From: Paramecium sonneborni
Taxonomy: Eukaryota; Ciliophora; Oligohymenophorea; Peniculida; Parameciidae
Reading direction: 5' to 3'
DNA: 64,000 nucleotides
Assembly: GCA_905182985.1 (NCBI GenBank)
Contig: CAJJDN010000173.1
Span: forward strand, 27,355-91,354
The translations under genes were made by a program, and so were the position numbers. A model generated the notes under the pieces. That model saw only the letters and a list, made by a program, of their open reading frames with translations. It was not told the DNA's origin and did not search any database. This document shows positions 49,101 through 63,377 of this stretch, in pieces; the stretch's first letter is position 1; every line of letters starts with the position of its first letter.

Positions 49101-52100
49101 TATTTATGAATTGTAAAGGATCAATTATATACATCAATAAAAATTAGTCTAAAGCACTAAATTTATCTCTATTTCTTTCCTCCAAATCTACAAACTGTCG
49201 ATGAAATTACAAAGCTCTTCCTATCAATTTTCTTTGCATTTTAGCTTATGATTTTATCTAATAACCAATCAATTAAGGCTTAACAAAGATATGAAGCATT
49301 TTTTCAATATCCTCAACAGTGTTAATAGTTCTAAAAAAATATAAATTTTTATTTGGATTGTAGAGTGTAATCTTCAACTAAAGTTTCTGATTATTGATCA
49401 ATTCGTGCATATTCTTCTTTAAAACAATTAAATCTTATTTTGCTTATTAGTCACTTAAATACAATAATTTTGTATCCCGAATTTTTGTTTCTCGAAAACA
49501 AACTTCAACCTTTAAATTAAAATGACTTTAAAAGTAATATAATTTATTTTTATTTATGTTAAACTTCGATCTATAAGCTAGGAAAGATTTACTATCCTTT
49601 ATCTCATCTTCATTGATCTAAGAAATAGCCTTTTCAATAGTTAATTAAGTACTCTCTTCAGTTTCTGTTCTAACATAATCTTAAAACAATTCCAAAGAAA
49701 CTTTTTTTTCTGAATAATTAAGGCATTTAATTGAAGTTGGGGGTAATATTTGATTGCTGCATAATTATTAATAGATTTCATTCTATATGAACTCATTATA
49801 ATGATTAATTCTTCTTACGTATCTTTCAAGCAAAATTAGAGTATGTCTATAATTATATTGTAAAAACTCTTAAATTAGGGAAGATTTAACAGATTCGTTT
49901 TTTTTTTCTTATAATTATTTCAAAATCTATAGTTTCTTTTTACGGTTTGGTAATCTAAAGCCGGGATCTATTTATAATAGTTGCTTCGTAATGTTTCCAT
50001 CTTTATTATCAACTATTAAATATGTTTAACCCTCATCATAATACACATACCCAGTTTTAATTCGATTATCATTCTTTATGGTAATATTCAGTATGATAAA
50101 TTAATCTGGATACTCAGGAAGAAATTATTCAGGTTCAGGGTAGATTATTTAACCTCTAGGTGGAAAATAAGTTGATTTATAATTGACTTAATATTTAAAA
50201 TTAATAGTTGGTCCTTCTTATGGTTTATAATCTTCAAAATTAGCTAAAGTGGCAAATTAAAATTCAGGTAGATAATCATTTAGAAATTATATATCTGATT
50301 AAGATCGATCTTTAATTTACTCATCCAAACTTTATTTGGAAAGTGGAGGTTCAAAATTCAATTCATCTTTTTTTATTAGCTATAAATTATGTTTTTTTGA
50401 AAATTCTAAAAAATGACTTCCATGAGTTTTTCTTTAAACACTATTACGAATCAAGGCTTATGAAGAGATAATATTATCAAATCTAGGACTAATCATTGTA
50501 TTTCTATTATGAATAACAGAGTATTATTTCTTTGGATTTCTTTGTGGAATTTCTTGAATGATTTGTTTTTCTGAGATATTGTCAATAGATTTATAATGAT
50601 TCGAATAATTTTTTTAATCAGTTGGTGATTAGGATGTGATTCCTTTTGAATATTCAGATTTATTATCTTCAGATTCTTAAACTACAATGCTTTATTCTTA
50701 AGATTATTTAATTTCTTCTGTGTATAATTATTGTCTTCTATTTCTTGATGATGATATGGTTGGTAATTCTTCTGTTTAACATTCAATAATCCTTATTGGA
50801 TCTATTCTAAACTATTTTAAGAGCATTAATCTTTTATTCTCTTTTTCAATTTATTTGTTTTTGTAATAAGATCTTATATCAATTATTTCATGTTGTAATT
50901 GATTTTGGATAACATCCTTCATTGAAACTATTTTAAATCCAACAACAGATCTGATTAAATAAAAATGATTCTTTAAGGCATATAAAAGTTTGCCCACAAT
51001 TTCATGAGCATATTCTTATGCTGAATATACTATGGCTTGACATTTATTAGGTTGATGTAGAGATTATTAATTACAATAAATACTTAATAAACCATTAAAA
51101 TTCTATAGACGATCTTTTGAAAACCATTTTTAATATTCATCTAAATAATTTGCAAAATTATTAATTTTGAAATTAAGTGTGTATTATTATTTATCATTTG
51201 ATAGTCTAAAATAGACTATTAATTATAATGCTTTAATAGATTGAACATCTGCAAAAATATTCATGATATATTGTAATTAATGTGCTAATTTAAATTATTA
51301 TAAATTTATACAAATTTCGCTTGGTGATATATCATGTTATATCTCTTATTCATCTTCACTTTACTAATTTTAAGAATTAGCATCACTATAAGCTCTAACA
51401 CATATATTAGAGAGTTTCCATATCTTGATTTCATAGTCAAAGAAAATCTTAGATAGAAAATACAATTCAGGTTCTGGCAAACTGTAAAATTCTTTGATAA
51501 TTTATACTAACTATGATAATTAAATTGATTTAGAATACAGTTTTAGCTTTATTAGAACTACTTTTATCAGAATCAGTATTTTTGATTTCTCTCACAATTG
51601 AATCAAATCCAAAATTTCTTTTTCTCACTGAATTTTTCATATCTTTAACAGAAACTTTCATTAAATTCCTACCTGTTTGTTAACTATCAATTTTTTCACT
51701 AACTTAAGTAACATTAACTGGTTTAGGGAGATTGATGGGAGTTAATTCAATAGTTTTGGCAGATTAAATTTTTTTTATATTTAAAACATGTTTCCTATAT
51801 GCATTTTGAATTATAGAAGCAGCAAGATTAAGTTATTCCATAGTATATTTAGTGAGTAAATCAGCAAATAGATGTTCACTTTATTCAGACATTTCTGTTA
51901 ATACATTTTATATTAGAGGAATTTATAAAGTTTATTATTGTTGTTACTATTATTATATTAATACAGATTCTGTGGTTGGTTGACGAAGATCATCACATTA
52001 TTATAAAAAGTTTAACTCTTACATAGTTTGCATCTTATGTATTTTTTATTCACTCTATTATGACTCAGATTTAAGATTGATCAATTGAGTACTTTATTTA

Positions 52101-53636
52101 TTTAAAATTCTAGGAATCATTCTATTGGATTTGAATTTCTTTTTACTAATATTTTTAATAGGTTGAGCTGATTCAGTTTATTTAATATCAGTTTTCTTTT
52201 TTTGTAAAACATATTCAGATTTGATTTATGGCCTAGATAAAAGTAATTCATCAGTAGTATCCTTCTTCAATTCAGTTGTGTACAATTATTCTCTATGAAA
52301 ATGGTTATAATATACTTAAGCTAATCCATATGATTGTCTAATTAATAGAGACTTGTTCTTTATGATTAAGTTGCATTGGATAATTTAGGTGAAAACAATC
52401 TTTCTTATGGTAAAAGAGATTAATTATAAGTAGAGATAGCTCTAGATGAAGATTTTTTATTTTTTATTTGATATTGTTTATATTTAGAGTTGGATTCCTC
52501 ATGTTTTTATTAGAATGATATTGTTCTCAGTTTATCTTCATATTCTATTCTAACTTTCTTCACATATTCTGGCATTTAGTATTTAGTTGTGTGTTATGAT
52601 AATTATCCTACAATTTGTTGATATGATTTCACTTATTGAATGATATGATGCTTGTATGAATTATAAAAATAATACATTAAAGTTTTTATTTGGCTTAAGA
52701 GTAATTACTTTTTTGAGTAATTCTTAACCAACGTCTTTCTGCAAATCATCTTTGAATTATTAAAAGTCAACTTTTTCTTTTCCCATAATCATTTCAAATT
52801 CCATTTTCTAACTCAATTTCTCATATTTATCTCTTGCTTTTATAGTTGCAGGTGCATCCAACCCATATATCAATTCAAAAATTTACCAAGATTTGTACAA
52901 ATTACGTAATGCTTCCTTTTCGAATCCCACCTTGAATTAGGATTTGCCAATATAATAAAAAGCCTTAGCTAACATCAAAAACCATTTTTTGTAATCCTAA
53001 TGAAATTCGTCCTTTGTTAGATTTCTTAAAGAATCGAATGTGATACCCAAACGATTTAAAATTTCAACATATTTATTACATTAATCCAACATATCATCCT
53101 TTCTATGCATCATTCTACACACTTCACATCCATGAAAAAGCAATTAGACATATAATTTCAAAACAAGTTAATCATCTTCGTTAATATTTATTCTTTTTGT
53201 ATATGCAAACTTTTCCATAAATGGCAATACTTCCTTAATATTCATCCAAGCTTTTTGATATTGATTTTATTACTCATACAATTACACAATCTACAAAATT
53301 GAATTACCTCTTGCTCGAACAAAATTTGCTGTATAAAATATCCCACTGGTCATTGAAATAGGAGTTGTAATCTAAATATTAATATTATTGTTCAACTTCT
53401 TTTGCTCGATTAAAAAACATTTCTGCTTAAGGATTGTTACCACATTTTAATAGTGCTCTTCCATCCCTTATTAAAGTGTTAGCAAATTCAACTGCTGCAT
53501 TAACTACAACAGGAGATTCCCATCCATTCTAAGAAAGAGTTTACAAGTATTATCTTTCCAGCCTTTACAAATTCAATAGCTATCCAGATTACATATAAAT
53601 AATTATTAAATTGGGTAATTAATTAAAATGACTCAT
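46131..53636 (-). CDS. large TPR-like and IQ-motif protein (about 2,400 aa)
   Basis: A long minus gene starting MSHFNQLPNLIIIYMQSGQL at 53636. Introns at 53372-53396 (25 nt) and 52293-52315 (23 nt) were placed; others are expected, and the 3' exons near 46.1-46.9 kb are uncertain. The N-terminal 500 residues are TPR-like (EFANTLIRDGRALLKCGNNP, then EALRNLYKSWQIFELIYGLD). Near 51800 an IQ calmodulin-binding motif occurs in AASIIQNAYRKHVLNIKK. The rest is large and globular, with segments such as TYFPPRGQIIYPEPEQFLPE and FHRQFVDLEERNRDKF. The layout suggests a cytoskeletal or ciliary scaffold regulated by calmodulin; that is inference. A split into two genes is not excluded. Confidence 0.65.
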
Positions 53637-53743
53637 ATTTAAATTTGTATAAATATAAATAAAGGTTTAGTGAAAAATGACTAAAAAAAATATATACTAA
53701 AACCTACATATAATGAATAATTTTTTTGATATTTAAAATATAA

Positions 53744-56700
53744 ATGATAAAAGTAGGATTACTTCTAATTTTAATATAATGCTATGTCTATTCATAGTCT
53801 ACAAGCACTACAACAACAAAAATATCAACTTCAAACAAAGTGTGTTCTTGTGAGTAACTTTAGAATTAAAAAGAATGTCCAATACTTAATTGCACTTGGG
53901 ATGGAAGTAAGTGTTCAAACATACCTGAAACACCAAAAATATAATCTTATTGTGATTTGATATCAATAGATAAATGCAATACAACTGAAGGTTGTGCTAA
54001 GGTATAAGAAAAATGTGTATGGTTTACTGGATGCACACTATTCTTTTATACTTCATTAGAATTATGTTAAAACATATCTGAAAGATGTATAACTGATGGA
54101 GATTAATGCATAGAATTGAGTGATTGTACTAGTTATGAGAATTCAATAAGTTGTCTGAAAGATTAAAACGGTATGTATTGTACTTGGAATACTCAAACAT
54201 AGTTATGTGATTATCCAACAACATGTGAATAATTACCTATCACTCTTAAAACAGATTAGTTATGTAGGTAATAATTAAAAACATGCACAACAAAGGAAGG
54301 AGGAGGATGTGAAACAAGTCAAGAGAAATGTGAAAATTAAAAAATATAAGAGGCATGTGTTACAAATCTTGATTAAACTTAAAAGTGTTTATGGAATGAG
54401 AATAAATGCAAAGATTTAATTTGTATGAATGCTTCTACAAATTTAAATAATCATTAACTATGCAACACGTATCTTCCTACTTGCACAGTTAATGAATCAC
54501 AAAATGGATGTCAAGTTATACCAGAATTATGTGCATCACTATAAACATCATATAATTGTGTTGTTAATAAATCTGGAAATATATGTTACTGGAATAAAAA
54601 TACATAAAAATGTGAAGATTAAAATTGTGATAATGCTCCTGATTCATATTTAAGTAATGAACAATGTTTAACATGGTTACCAGTTTGCACAGTTAAATCA
54701 TCAGGAATTGGTTGCATTACTAAAACTTAAGATTGCACATAATACACTACTGAAAACCAATGCATATAAACAATCACTGCTGAACCTTGTTTTTGGAATC
54801 AAAATAAATGTATAGCTAAAATTTGTGATAATGCTCCAGATACTTTTGTCAATCATGATTAATGTTCAATATTTTTATCTACTTGTACTGTATAATAAGA
54901 TTTAACAGGATGCGAATCAAAAAAAGCTTCATGTTCTAATTACTAAAAAGAAGAATAGTGTGTATCTATTATGGATGGTTCACTTTGTGTGTTCTAAGAT
55001 AATGCTTGTATTCCTCGTATTTGTAGTAATGCTTCCGTAGAATTGACAACTGATTAAGCATGCAAACGATTCTCACCTACTTGCATTATTAAACCTAATT
55101 AACAAGGTTGTATTTTGTAAGAATGTTAAAATATTTCAACTAAGGAATTATGTACATATGATTATCAAAATAATTAATGTTATTATGGTAAAAAATGTGA
55201 AGTGAAAACTTGTTAAAATGCTCCAGATTCATTTAAATCTGATGCAGAATGTAGAGAATACTTAGTTTAATGTACTATTGATGATGATTTTTAAGGATGT
55301 AAAGTTAGACCATTAAATTGTTCAGATTTAAATGAATTATAATGTAAAGCATTAACAAATGGAACAAAATGTAGTTGGAATGATGATGATTAAAATAATA
55401 AATTCTGTAGAATATTAAATTGTGCAGATGTTCCACCTGATATATAGACAGATGAATCTTGTACTAAATTTGATAACAGTTGTACAGTTGCAGAGAATCC
55501 AAGTATTTGTATGTAAAAGCCTGGTACTTGTGGTAATGTTTTAACAAAAGATCACTGTCTTGCTGTAGTATTGGCTGATCATAAATCAAAATGTAGTTGG
55601 AATGATGAGACTTAAATCTGTAGATCTAGAGTATGTTCAGATGCTGATACAACTAATGTAACAGAGGAGAATTGTAGATCATTTATGCCTATGTGTACTA
55701 TCAATGATGATAAAACTGGGTGTGTTTAAGAACCACCAACTTGTAAAGGATATAAAAATTCAGAACTTTGTAATAAATTATTAGCAGATCCTAATAATAT
55801 AGTTTTATGTGGATGGAATGGATGTGAAGAAAGAACTTGTTCTAATGCTCCAATATTAATAGATGGAGATTATACTCATGCTACTTGCAATAATTATTTA
55901 GACACTTGTACATTGAATGATGATTAAACTAGTTGTGTTCCTTTATTTACATCATGTGGGTAAATTAAAAATTTAACTTAATGTAATGATACAATATTGG
56001 AAGATAAATCAAGATGTACTTTTGATTTAAGTGTTTAACAAGTTTATTGTCGTAGTTTCTAATGTACTGATAATACTTCATCAGATATGACTCATTAGTT
56101 ATGTATTGCCTTAGGAACTTAATGTACATTAGGAATTGGAGGTGTTGGATGTGTTAATTAATTTAATTCTTGTTCAGCTGTGACAGATTAATATTAATGT
56201 GATGATACTATTATAGTAGGAAATAAATAATGTTTTTGGGATGCTAATGTTAATCCTCCTGTTTGTAAGGATAGGGTATGTTCATTTGGATCAAATAAAA
56301 CTAATTCGTCTGAATGTGAAGCTTTTATGAGCACATGTACAAAAGGAGCAAATAATGAAAATTGTATTGATAAACCTGCTTAATGTAATGGATTAACTGA
56401 AGCAAGATGCAATAATGTAAGATTATAAAATGGAGAATTTTGTTCTTTTGATATAACAATTAATGATGCTAATTTATAATGTCATAATCGAGTGTGTGCA
56501 GATGCTCCAGCAACTTATTAGACAGATACTCTATGCAGAGGTTGGTTATCCACTTGTACAGTAAAAGCTGATTAAACAGGATGTACAAATGAACCAAATG
56601 AATGTTCTTAAATGATGAGAGAGTAGTGCTTTTAAATAAAGAGTACAGGTGTGAGTTGTTTTTGGAATACAACAGGAGGATCTGGTAGTTGTAGAGCAGC

Positions 56701-59617
56701 ATAATGCACAGATGCAAGTAAGAGTAAGTTTAGTACAGATGTGTAATGTAAGAATTTTAAATCAGATTGTACAGCAGGTAAAAGTGGAGGTTGTATTACA
56801 TAACCTACAAGTTGTGATGGTTTAGAATAGGATCATTGTTCAAAGGTAACTATAAATGCAACAGGAAAGAGTGGAAGTGATAATAAATGTAGTTGGGATG
56901 TAAAGAAATCTGTTTGTTAAGATAGAGTATGTTCAGATGCTCCAATAACAATTACAAGTGAAAGTGGATGTAGATCTTGGTTGAAAAGTTGTACATTAGG
57001 ATTAACAAATAAAGGTTGTATAAATGAATTTACATCATGTGATTAAATTTAAACAATCAATTAATGTAGACAATTATCAAATGGATAAAAATGTGGTTGG
57101 AATACTGGTTGTGTTGGTAGATAATGTTCAAATGCTCCATCTACATTAAAAACAGATGAAGAATGTAGAAATTATTAATAAAATTGCACAGTATAGAGTG
57201 ATGGTACAGGATGTGAATTGAGAAAATAGACTTGTGGTGAAATTGATGTAGAAATATAATGTGTTAAAATTAATGATACTTAAAAATGTTAATGGATAAA
57301 AGAAAAAAAATAATGTGAATCTCGTTCATGTTCTAATGCACCATTAACTTTGACATCTCACTAAACTTGTGAAGAATATTTATCTAATTGCACAGTCAAG
57401 ATAAATGGGAAAGGGTGTTAAAATAAATTTGATAAATGTGATATGTATTCATAGATTAATTAATGCATGGTTACATCAAGAGGAACCAAATGTTAATGGA
57501 TTGCAGGATCTTGTCTTGATATATTATAATCATGCACTACATATTTGTAAGAGAATGCTTGTACAAAATAAAGTGATGATTCAATATGTGTTTGGATAGA
57601 TGGTTCATGTTATAATAGATAATGTTAACATGCTCCAAAATCATATTCAACTCATAAATAATGTTAAGAGTATGGTAGTAATTGTACAACTAATGGTAGA
57701 GGATGTATGAGTATTAATAAATGTTCTGAATACAAACATTAATCTTCTTGTGTAAAAGGAAGTGATGGTGATTGTACATAAATTGATTAATGTTAAATGA
57801 TATAATGTGAGAGTGCTCCAACAAGTTTAAAAACAGATTCAGAATGTTCAAGTTTTTTAAAGAAATGTACAACAAATGGAAATGGCTGTATAGAAAAAAG
57901 GAGATGTTAAGATGCTTATATAGCAGAGGGTTGTAAATTTAATAGTTTAGATGGAATATGTGTGTGGGTTAATAATAAATGTTATGATAAAACTTGTGAG
58001 ACAGCAGATGAATCGATAAAGACAGAAACAGGTTGTGAAGAATATTATCCTGGAGCAAAATGTACTACAAAATTAGGAGGTGGTTGTATATAGAAAAGCA
58101 AATGTAAAGATGTTTAAATAGAAATAGCATGTACTTCTTAATATGATGGGAAATTATGTTCATGGTAAGATGGTATATGTAAAATGAAATCTTGTTCTGA
58201 TTTATTTGGTGTTGATCATTAAACTTGTTATGCTTAATAAAATGATTGTACTACTGATGGTACAAGATGTATTTCAATGAAAACATGTTCTAAAACTATA
58301 AAATAAATATCTTGTGTATTAGGAACAGATGGACCTTGTTTATGGAGCAACGATAAATGCTATAAATATACTAAATGTACTGATTTAATCTATTATACTC
58401 ATCAAGAATGTAATAAAATACATCCATAATGTACTACCAATGGAAATAATTGTATTCCTATCAATACTTGTATTAATACTCCAAAAATTGGATGTTATGT
58501 AGGTATTAATAATTAAGCTAACATTTAATGTATGTGGACTCCTATATCTACAAAATAATCAGCTATTCAACAATGTATTGAATTCAAACAGTGTACAGAT
58601 GCTTATTATCTTAATCATAATGATTGTTTTATATATTCTTAAGGTTAATGTACATCTGATGGAATTAATGGTTGTATCTAATTAGAAACATGTGAAAATT
58701 ATACTAAAGAAGTATCATGTGTAGTTGATAAATCTGGATAAATTATTAATCAATCTGGGAATGTAACATCTACTGGATTATGTATGTGGAATAATGATAA
58801 ATGTATTATATAAGGATGTTCTTAATTAAAAGGGATCACCCATTAATAGTGTAATTCTTAATTAAATACCTGTACTTCTGATGGTTCCAAATGTATTACT
58901 AAAACAACATGCAATACACTTAAAACTTATGATTCTTGTGTTGCTGCTACTGGAACTGATGGTAAATGTTCATGGAATAATTAATTATGTAATCCGATGA
59001 AATGTTCTGATTATCCTATTACTTAATGTTAACTCTATTCTGATGAATGTATTTAAAATGGATCATCTTGTGTCTAAATTTAATTATGCTCTGATTTTAA
59101 AACATAAGCATCATGTGATCGTGGAACTAAAACAACTGTATGTGCTTGGGTTACTACCAGTACAAGTAAAAGTCTATGTGTAGAAATCACCTCTTGTACT
59201 ATTGCAACTGCTTATGAAAAAGCTTGTAAAACCTTATCTAATAGATGTTACTGGTAATCCATCACCATCTAAGATTTAGCATAACATATTTGTGTTGCTA
59301 AAACATGCGAAATTTAAACTGATGGAACTTGCACTGGATATTATGATTGGGATTTAAAATAATATACCATCTGTCATTTTGATGCACAAAATAAATGTGT
59401 CTAAATTGATCCATCTACATTAACATCTGAAGATTGCTTAACCAAAACACTTTATTAATACACTTGGAATTCTAATTCCAATAAATGTTAAATCTGTAAT
59501 ATATCAACCAATGTTACTAATAATACAAACAAACCAAATACAACCAATAATAATACAGAATCATTCTCTTAAATCTTATTCATCACCTTAACTGCATTCC
59601 TAAGCCTTTAAATTTGA
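53744..59617 (+). CDS. surface antigen (immobilization-antigen type), GPI-anchored
   Basis: A single uninterrupted frame of 1958 codons. MIKVGLLLILIQCYVYSQST is a signal peptide. The mature chain is a tandem array of Cys-rich units of about 70-80 residues with a constant rhythm: a Cys-Trp element (CTWDGSKC, CSWNDDD), then C(S/A)(N/D)AP, a CxxxxxxCT(V/I) element and GCI. Trp-Asn and Thr-rich loops vary between units. The C-terminus is an Asn/Thr-rich stalk (TNNTNKPNTTNNNTESFSQI) then a short hydrophobic tail (LFITLTAFLSLQI), a GPI-attachment pattern. This matches Paramecium surface antigens, which coat cells and cilia and are expressed one at a time. Length is near the family norm (about 2,000-2,700 aa), and no breaks were seen. 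Confidence 0.9.
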
Positions 59618-60872
59618 ATGATATTCCAATAATATAATTATTATTATTTTATTTCTTTCTTTTTTTTTATACATATTCTTTCATTGATATTATTTTAACT
59701 TATTTCGTTTTTTTACAAATCTTATTTTATTTTTAATTTATTTTTTATTCAAATTCATTTATTTCATATCTTCTAATTCAATATCTACAATTAAGCAGTT
59801 AATCCAAAATTTCACAAATTCATCAATAACATTTTTATTATCACTAATATTGATCGAATATAGTGTCTTAACAAATAGTTACTTTTAAATATCTAATATT
59901 AATAAAAAATACGAATATTGTTAATGATGTAGATTAAAATCACATTCTTAATTTTAAATTAAGAAATTTTCTGGAAATATTGAAACACTCATTCAATTTC
60001 GTAGATGATAATTTAAAGTTCCAATTACTATAAAAATATATATATTTAATCAGTAATTAAATTCATAAATCATAGTTATTTTTCATCTAAGTATTTTATT
60101 TATAAATAATCAACTCGAAATTAAATTTGATATAAAAACTTTATAGATACTTCAAAGATTTAAAAAAAAACAAGCTTACTGTTATTATGAAATTATTATA
60201 TTATATATTGTTCCTTATAAATAGAAATTAACTTTAATTTTTTGTTAGTTAGAATTATGATAAAATAATTATTTATTAGCCAAAATTACGATAAACTAAT
60301 AATTTGTGAATAGGATAGTTCTTAAAATAATTTTTTTGATTTACCAAGCTTTTTTTTCTATTTTTTAATAAAGTTTACTATTTATCTTAATTAAAATCAA
60401 TTAGATTATAGAAATAGAATGATGCCTTTTTTTGGTAATAATAAAATAAAAAATTAATTAGTAACATTATTTGATTAGTATTATAGATACATGATATTTA
60501 TTTTATTAATCATAAAAATTAAGATTATTATATTGAATTGTAAAATATAAATAATGGTATTTAGAATGATAAAATTGAATGATAGGTAATACCTCAATAA
60601 GTTTGATTATTACCTAATTTATTTTAATATTCAAAATTTGATTTGGAATACAATATATTATAATATTAACAACCCATAATTCTAAGAATGATATTGTGAT
60701 AGTATGTTAATGTAGTATGTATGTTTATAAGTAAGCAGATCCTATCCTCGGATTATTTAGAAATAGTGAATAATTCGGAAAAAGGTCCTTGCGAGATTGA
60801 GTTCATCTTATAACTTACCCCCTTGAAGAAAAACAATAATTTAAGGGAAATATAGTGAGATGACATTAAAAT
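59618..60872. other. AT-rich intergenic region
   Basis: About 1.25 kb between the convergent 3' ends of the surface antigen gene and the MGGC protein gene. I see no frame, RNA gene or repeat family. A short stretch at 60745-60790 can form a hairpin but has no further support. Confidence 0.5.
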
Positions 60873-61521
60873 TCATAATATTTTTTTTAATTCATAGATT
60901 TAACCTTCGTACTAAATAATGCACAGGGTATCATTACTAGGCGATGTGTACTTCTAGATAACAGGACATTTGATTTTGAGGAAAATCTGTCGAAAGACTA
61001 GGATTACCATATCGTCTATATAGATAACTCCAACACATAAGAACTTCTCATCGAATCGTTTCTTTATGACAACTGATAGATTTTCAGAAATGCCCAAACC
61101 TGGACAATAATTGTTTTATACATTGAATTTCCTACACTGAAACTTAGGCGGCCAACCCTTGCATGATTCTTAAAACTAAATAGCATTTATCCTTCAAGGT
61201 AACAGATCCAATAAAAAAATTTTAACATTGCCTTAATTACATGAAAGCATACTATAATTATTTGTGAATTTCTAAATACATCATATTTCCATTCCCTACT
61301 ATCTCAATTATATGTAAATTCATATTTTTTTCATTATATTTTCTAAGAACAACACATTTTTGATTTAGCAAAGTTATCTATAAGATTTCACTATTTTTAA
61401 GTTTTGCTACATCCCTTATATCTTCAAGTTCATCCAATATCAACTCATCTGTAAATTAAGTTTGTATAGGTTAAGAACTTATTTCTTCATATTATTTGTC
61501 TCTAAAAAGACATCCTCCCAT
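60873..61521 (-). CDS. 206-aa protein with MGGC lipid-anchor start
   Basis: Two exons (intron 61176-61203, 28 nt, GTT...TAG). It starts MGGCLFRDKQYEEISSQPIQ: Gly2 with Cys4 is the pattern for N-myristoylation plus palmitoylation, so membrane attachment is likely. The first exon continues DVAKLKNSEILQITLLNQKC; the second is Cys- and aromatic-rich (CKGWPPKFQCRKFNVQNNYC) and ends GQIYELKKIL at TGA 60873-60875. Both exon lengths are multiples of three. The family is not recognised. This exon is less AT-rich than its surroundings. Without the intron the frame would close about 30 codons later, in a less convincing reading. Confidence 0.65.
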
Positions 61522-61635
61522 TTATATTTTAATAAAGTTTTGTTTGTTTCTTAATTAAATTTATGGCTTCAAATTACGCACTTCTGATTGAATCTATGGA
61601 ATATTTTGTGCATTCGTTTCACATTAATTAAATAT

Positions 61636-62066
61636 ATGAAAATTTTAGACGATATTAAATAGCAAGTGGAAAAAGAAATGTTAAAATTTGATCCACGATT
61701 AGCAGAAAAAAAGTATTTAAAAATAACTTAGTCAATTAAAGATTTATTTCTAAAGGCTGTAGTCAAGGAAAAATAAACTATTAAGGCAGTAACTATTCTA
61801 ATTAAATTTAGGCTGCTCATTCTATTGGAATTAATTATTCTTCTGCTAAAGCTATTTGGGCTGAATTCAGAACCAAGAATTAGAAGAAGAAAAAAAAAAT
61901 ACAAGAAGATTCAGAATAGAAAAATTAAAATCAATTAGTTAAGCGTTGTTCTTACAAAATTTTGAATGGATGTAATAAAATAAAAAAATTCTTCATGGAA
62001 ATTAAATCCTCCGTCTCATAGAACCTAAGTTCAACTCATTTAATCAATTTAGAATCACATATATGA
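61636..62066 (+). CDS. small helix-turn-helix-like protein (135 aa)
   Basis: Two exons (intron 61789-61811, 23 nt). Residues 35-75 (SIKDLFLKAVVKEKQTIKAA, then AHSIGINYSSAKAIWAEFR) have the spacing of a helix-turn-helix: the glycine in the turn of SIGINYSSAKAI is the typical position. A basic Lys/Gln-rich tail follows. Small proteins of this kind with an N-terminal HTH are common in Paramecium and Tetrahymena, and some resemble transposon-derived or paired-like DNA-binding domains. DNA binding is inferred from the motif alone. It is divergent from the MGGC gene, with 114 bp between starts. Confidence 0.65.
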
Positions 62067-62298
62067 ATTTAAATTATTTTATCTTTTTTTTATGCTATAT
62101 TTTTTACAAATATATATAAATTTCTTAATTCTGCAAAAGAACATCGATTATCAATTAAAATTATATATCACAATTTAAATCTTGATATCAAAAGTTTCAA
62201 TATAGATTAAATAATAATAATGGTCTTTTTCATTAAAATTAATACATTTTTGTTTGGAATTAAAATTTGTTTTTAAAATGAAATAATACATAAATACT

Positions 62299-63360
62299 AT
62301 GTCTTCCTTATAATCAGAGAAAAACAAAGATGATATAGATTAAGAAGATAAATAATTTTGTTGTTGCTTTTTAAAAAAAAGAAATAAAGTTACTAAAATC
62401 TTAATGAATTCAAATTCCATGAATTACTCAATTCTAAATAAAAATATTATTAATTTGGAATGTTTGAAAGATGTATAATTACATTTAGAAACATATCCTG
62501 AACGACAAGCTCTTTTGAATAGTTTGAGATACAAAGTTATTAATCTTGAAAAATATCCCTTAATTCTTGTATATAAGAAACAATTATTACAACCTGACAT
62601 TCAAGTTGAAGATGATGAAATAACTTTGATTTTATCATATGCAGAATATGTAGTTGAATATACGCCATTAATTATCCATTCGAAAATAATGGAAATTATT
62701 GATAATAAATAAGCACAAGAAAATTGTGAAATATATTTTAGTGGTATTTTCTAACATTTAAATATTAACATTTGTGATAATGTAATAGTAATTCCTTTTA
62801 GTTCATCGTTGATAATAATTGATCCTATTTTTAATGAATTGAAATTAAAATGTCGATAAGCATTATTTAATCTATTAGTTCCATTTGTTCCAATTTTAGA
62901 AAAAGTAACAATTATCCTTCCAAATATTATACCATTAAATAGTATAATGTCGGTAGTTGAATTATTGATAAGTTTAAGAATAAGAATGATATCATAATGT
63001 TAATACACAACATTAATAGTAAATTGTATTTAAGAGAATAATCGATTTGATGAATTCAAATAATACAGAATTAATTTTGATCTTAAATATTATCGCGAAT
63101 AAGTTAATTAATTTGTGAAATAGAAATTAAGTACTCAATATAATATTGATAATTTACCTGTGTAATTCTTGGCTCAATTACTTTGGACCAATAAACCTTT
63201 GTCAACCTAGCAATTCTTAGAGTAGACTCAAATATTTTCATAAAGAAAATCAGATCCTATCTCATAAACTTCACCAGTCACTCCAAATTACAATTATGAG
63301 AGCAACTACAAATTTGAATTGGAAGGATCCTCTCTTAAAAAAGATAAAGAATCATATTGA
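62299..63360 (+). CDS. unrecognised 353-aa protein with Cys-rich N-terminus
   Basis: Single exon of 354 codons from ATG 62299 (MSSLQSEKNKDDIDQEDKQF) to TGA 63358-63360. CCCFLKKRNK near residue 21 could be a palmitoylation site next to a basic patch. The body alternates beta and helix (EKYPLILVYKKQLLQPDIQV, then EDDEITLILSYAEYVVEYT and VTIILPNIIPLNSIMSVVE), which would suit a compact cytosolic domain. The last 60 residues are Ser/Gln-rich. I do not recognise the fold. Start choice rests on the first in-frame ATG 3' of an AT-only leader. Confidence 0.75.
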
Positions 63361-63377
63361 AATTTTAATTAACTTTT

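Noticed and set aside
60720..61175. GC-richer, seemingly ORF-free stretch with RNase P-like GGAAAATCTGTC, first taken for a structured ncRNA
   Set aside because: With the ciliate code and a 28-nt intron, the minus strand is a continuous 206-aa gene (60873-61521), and no second RNase P element could be placed.
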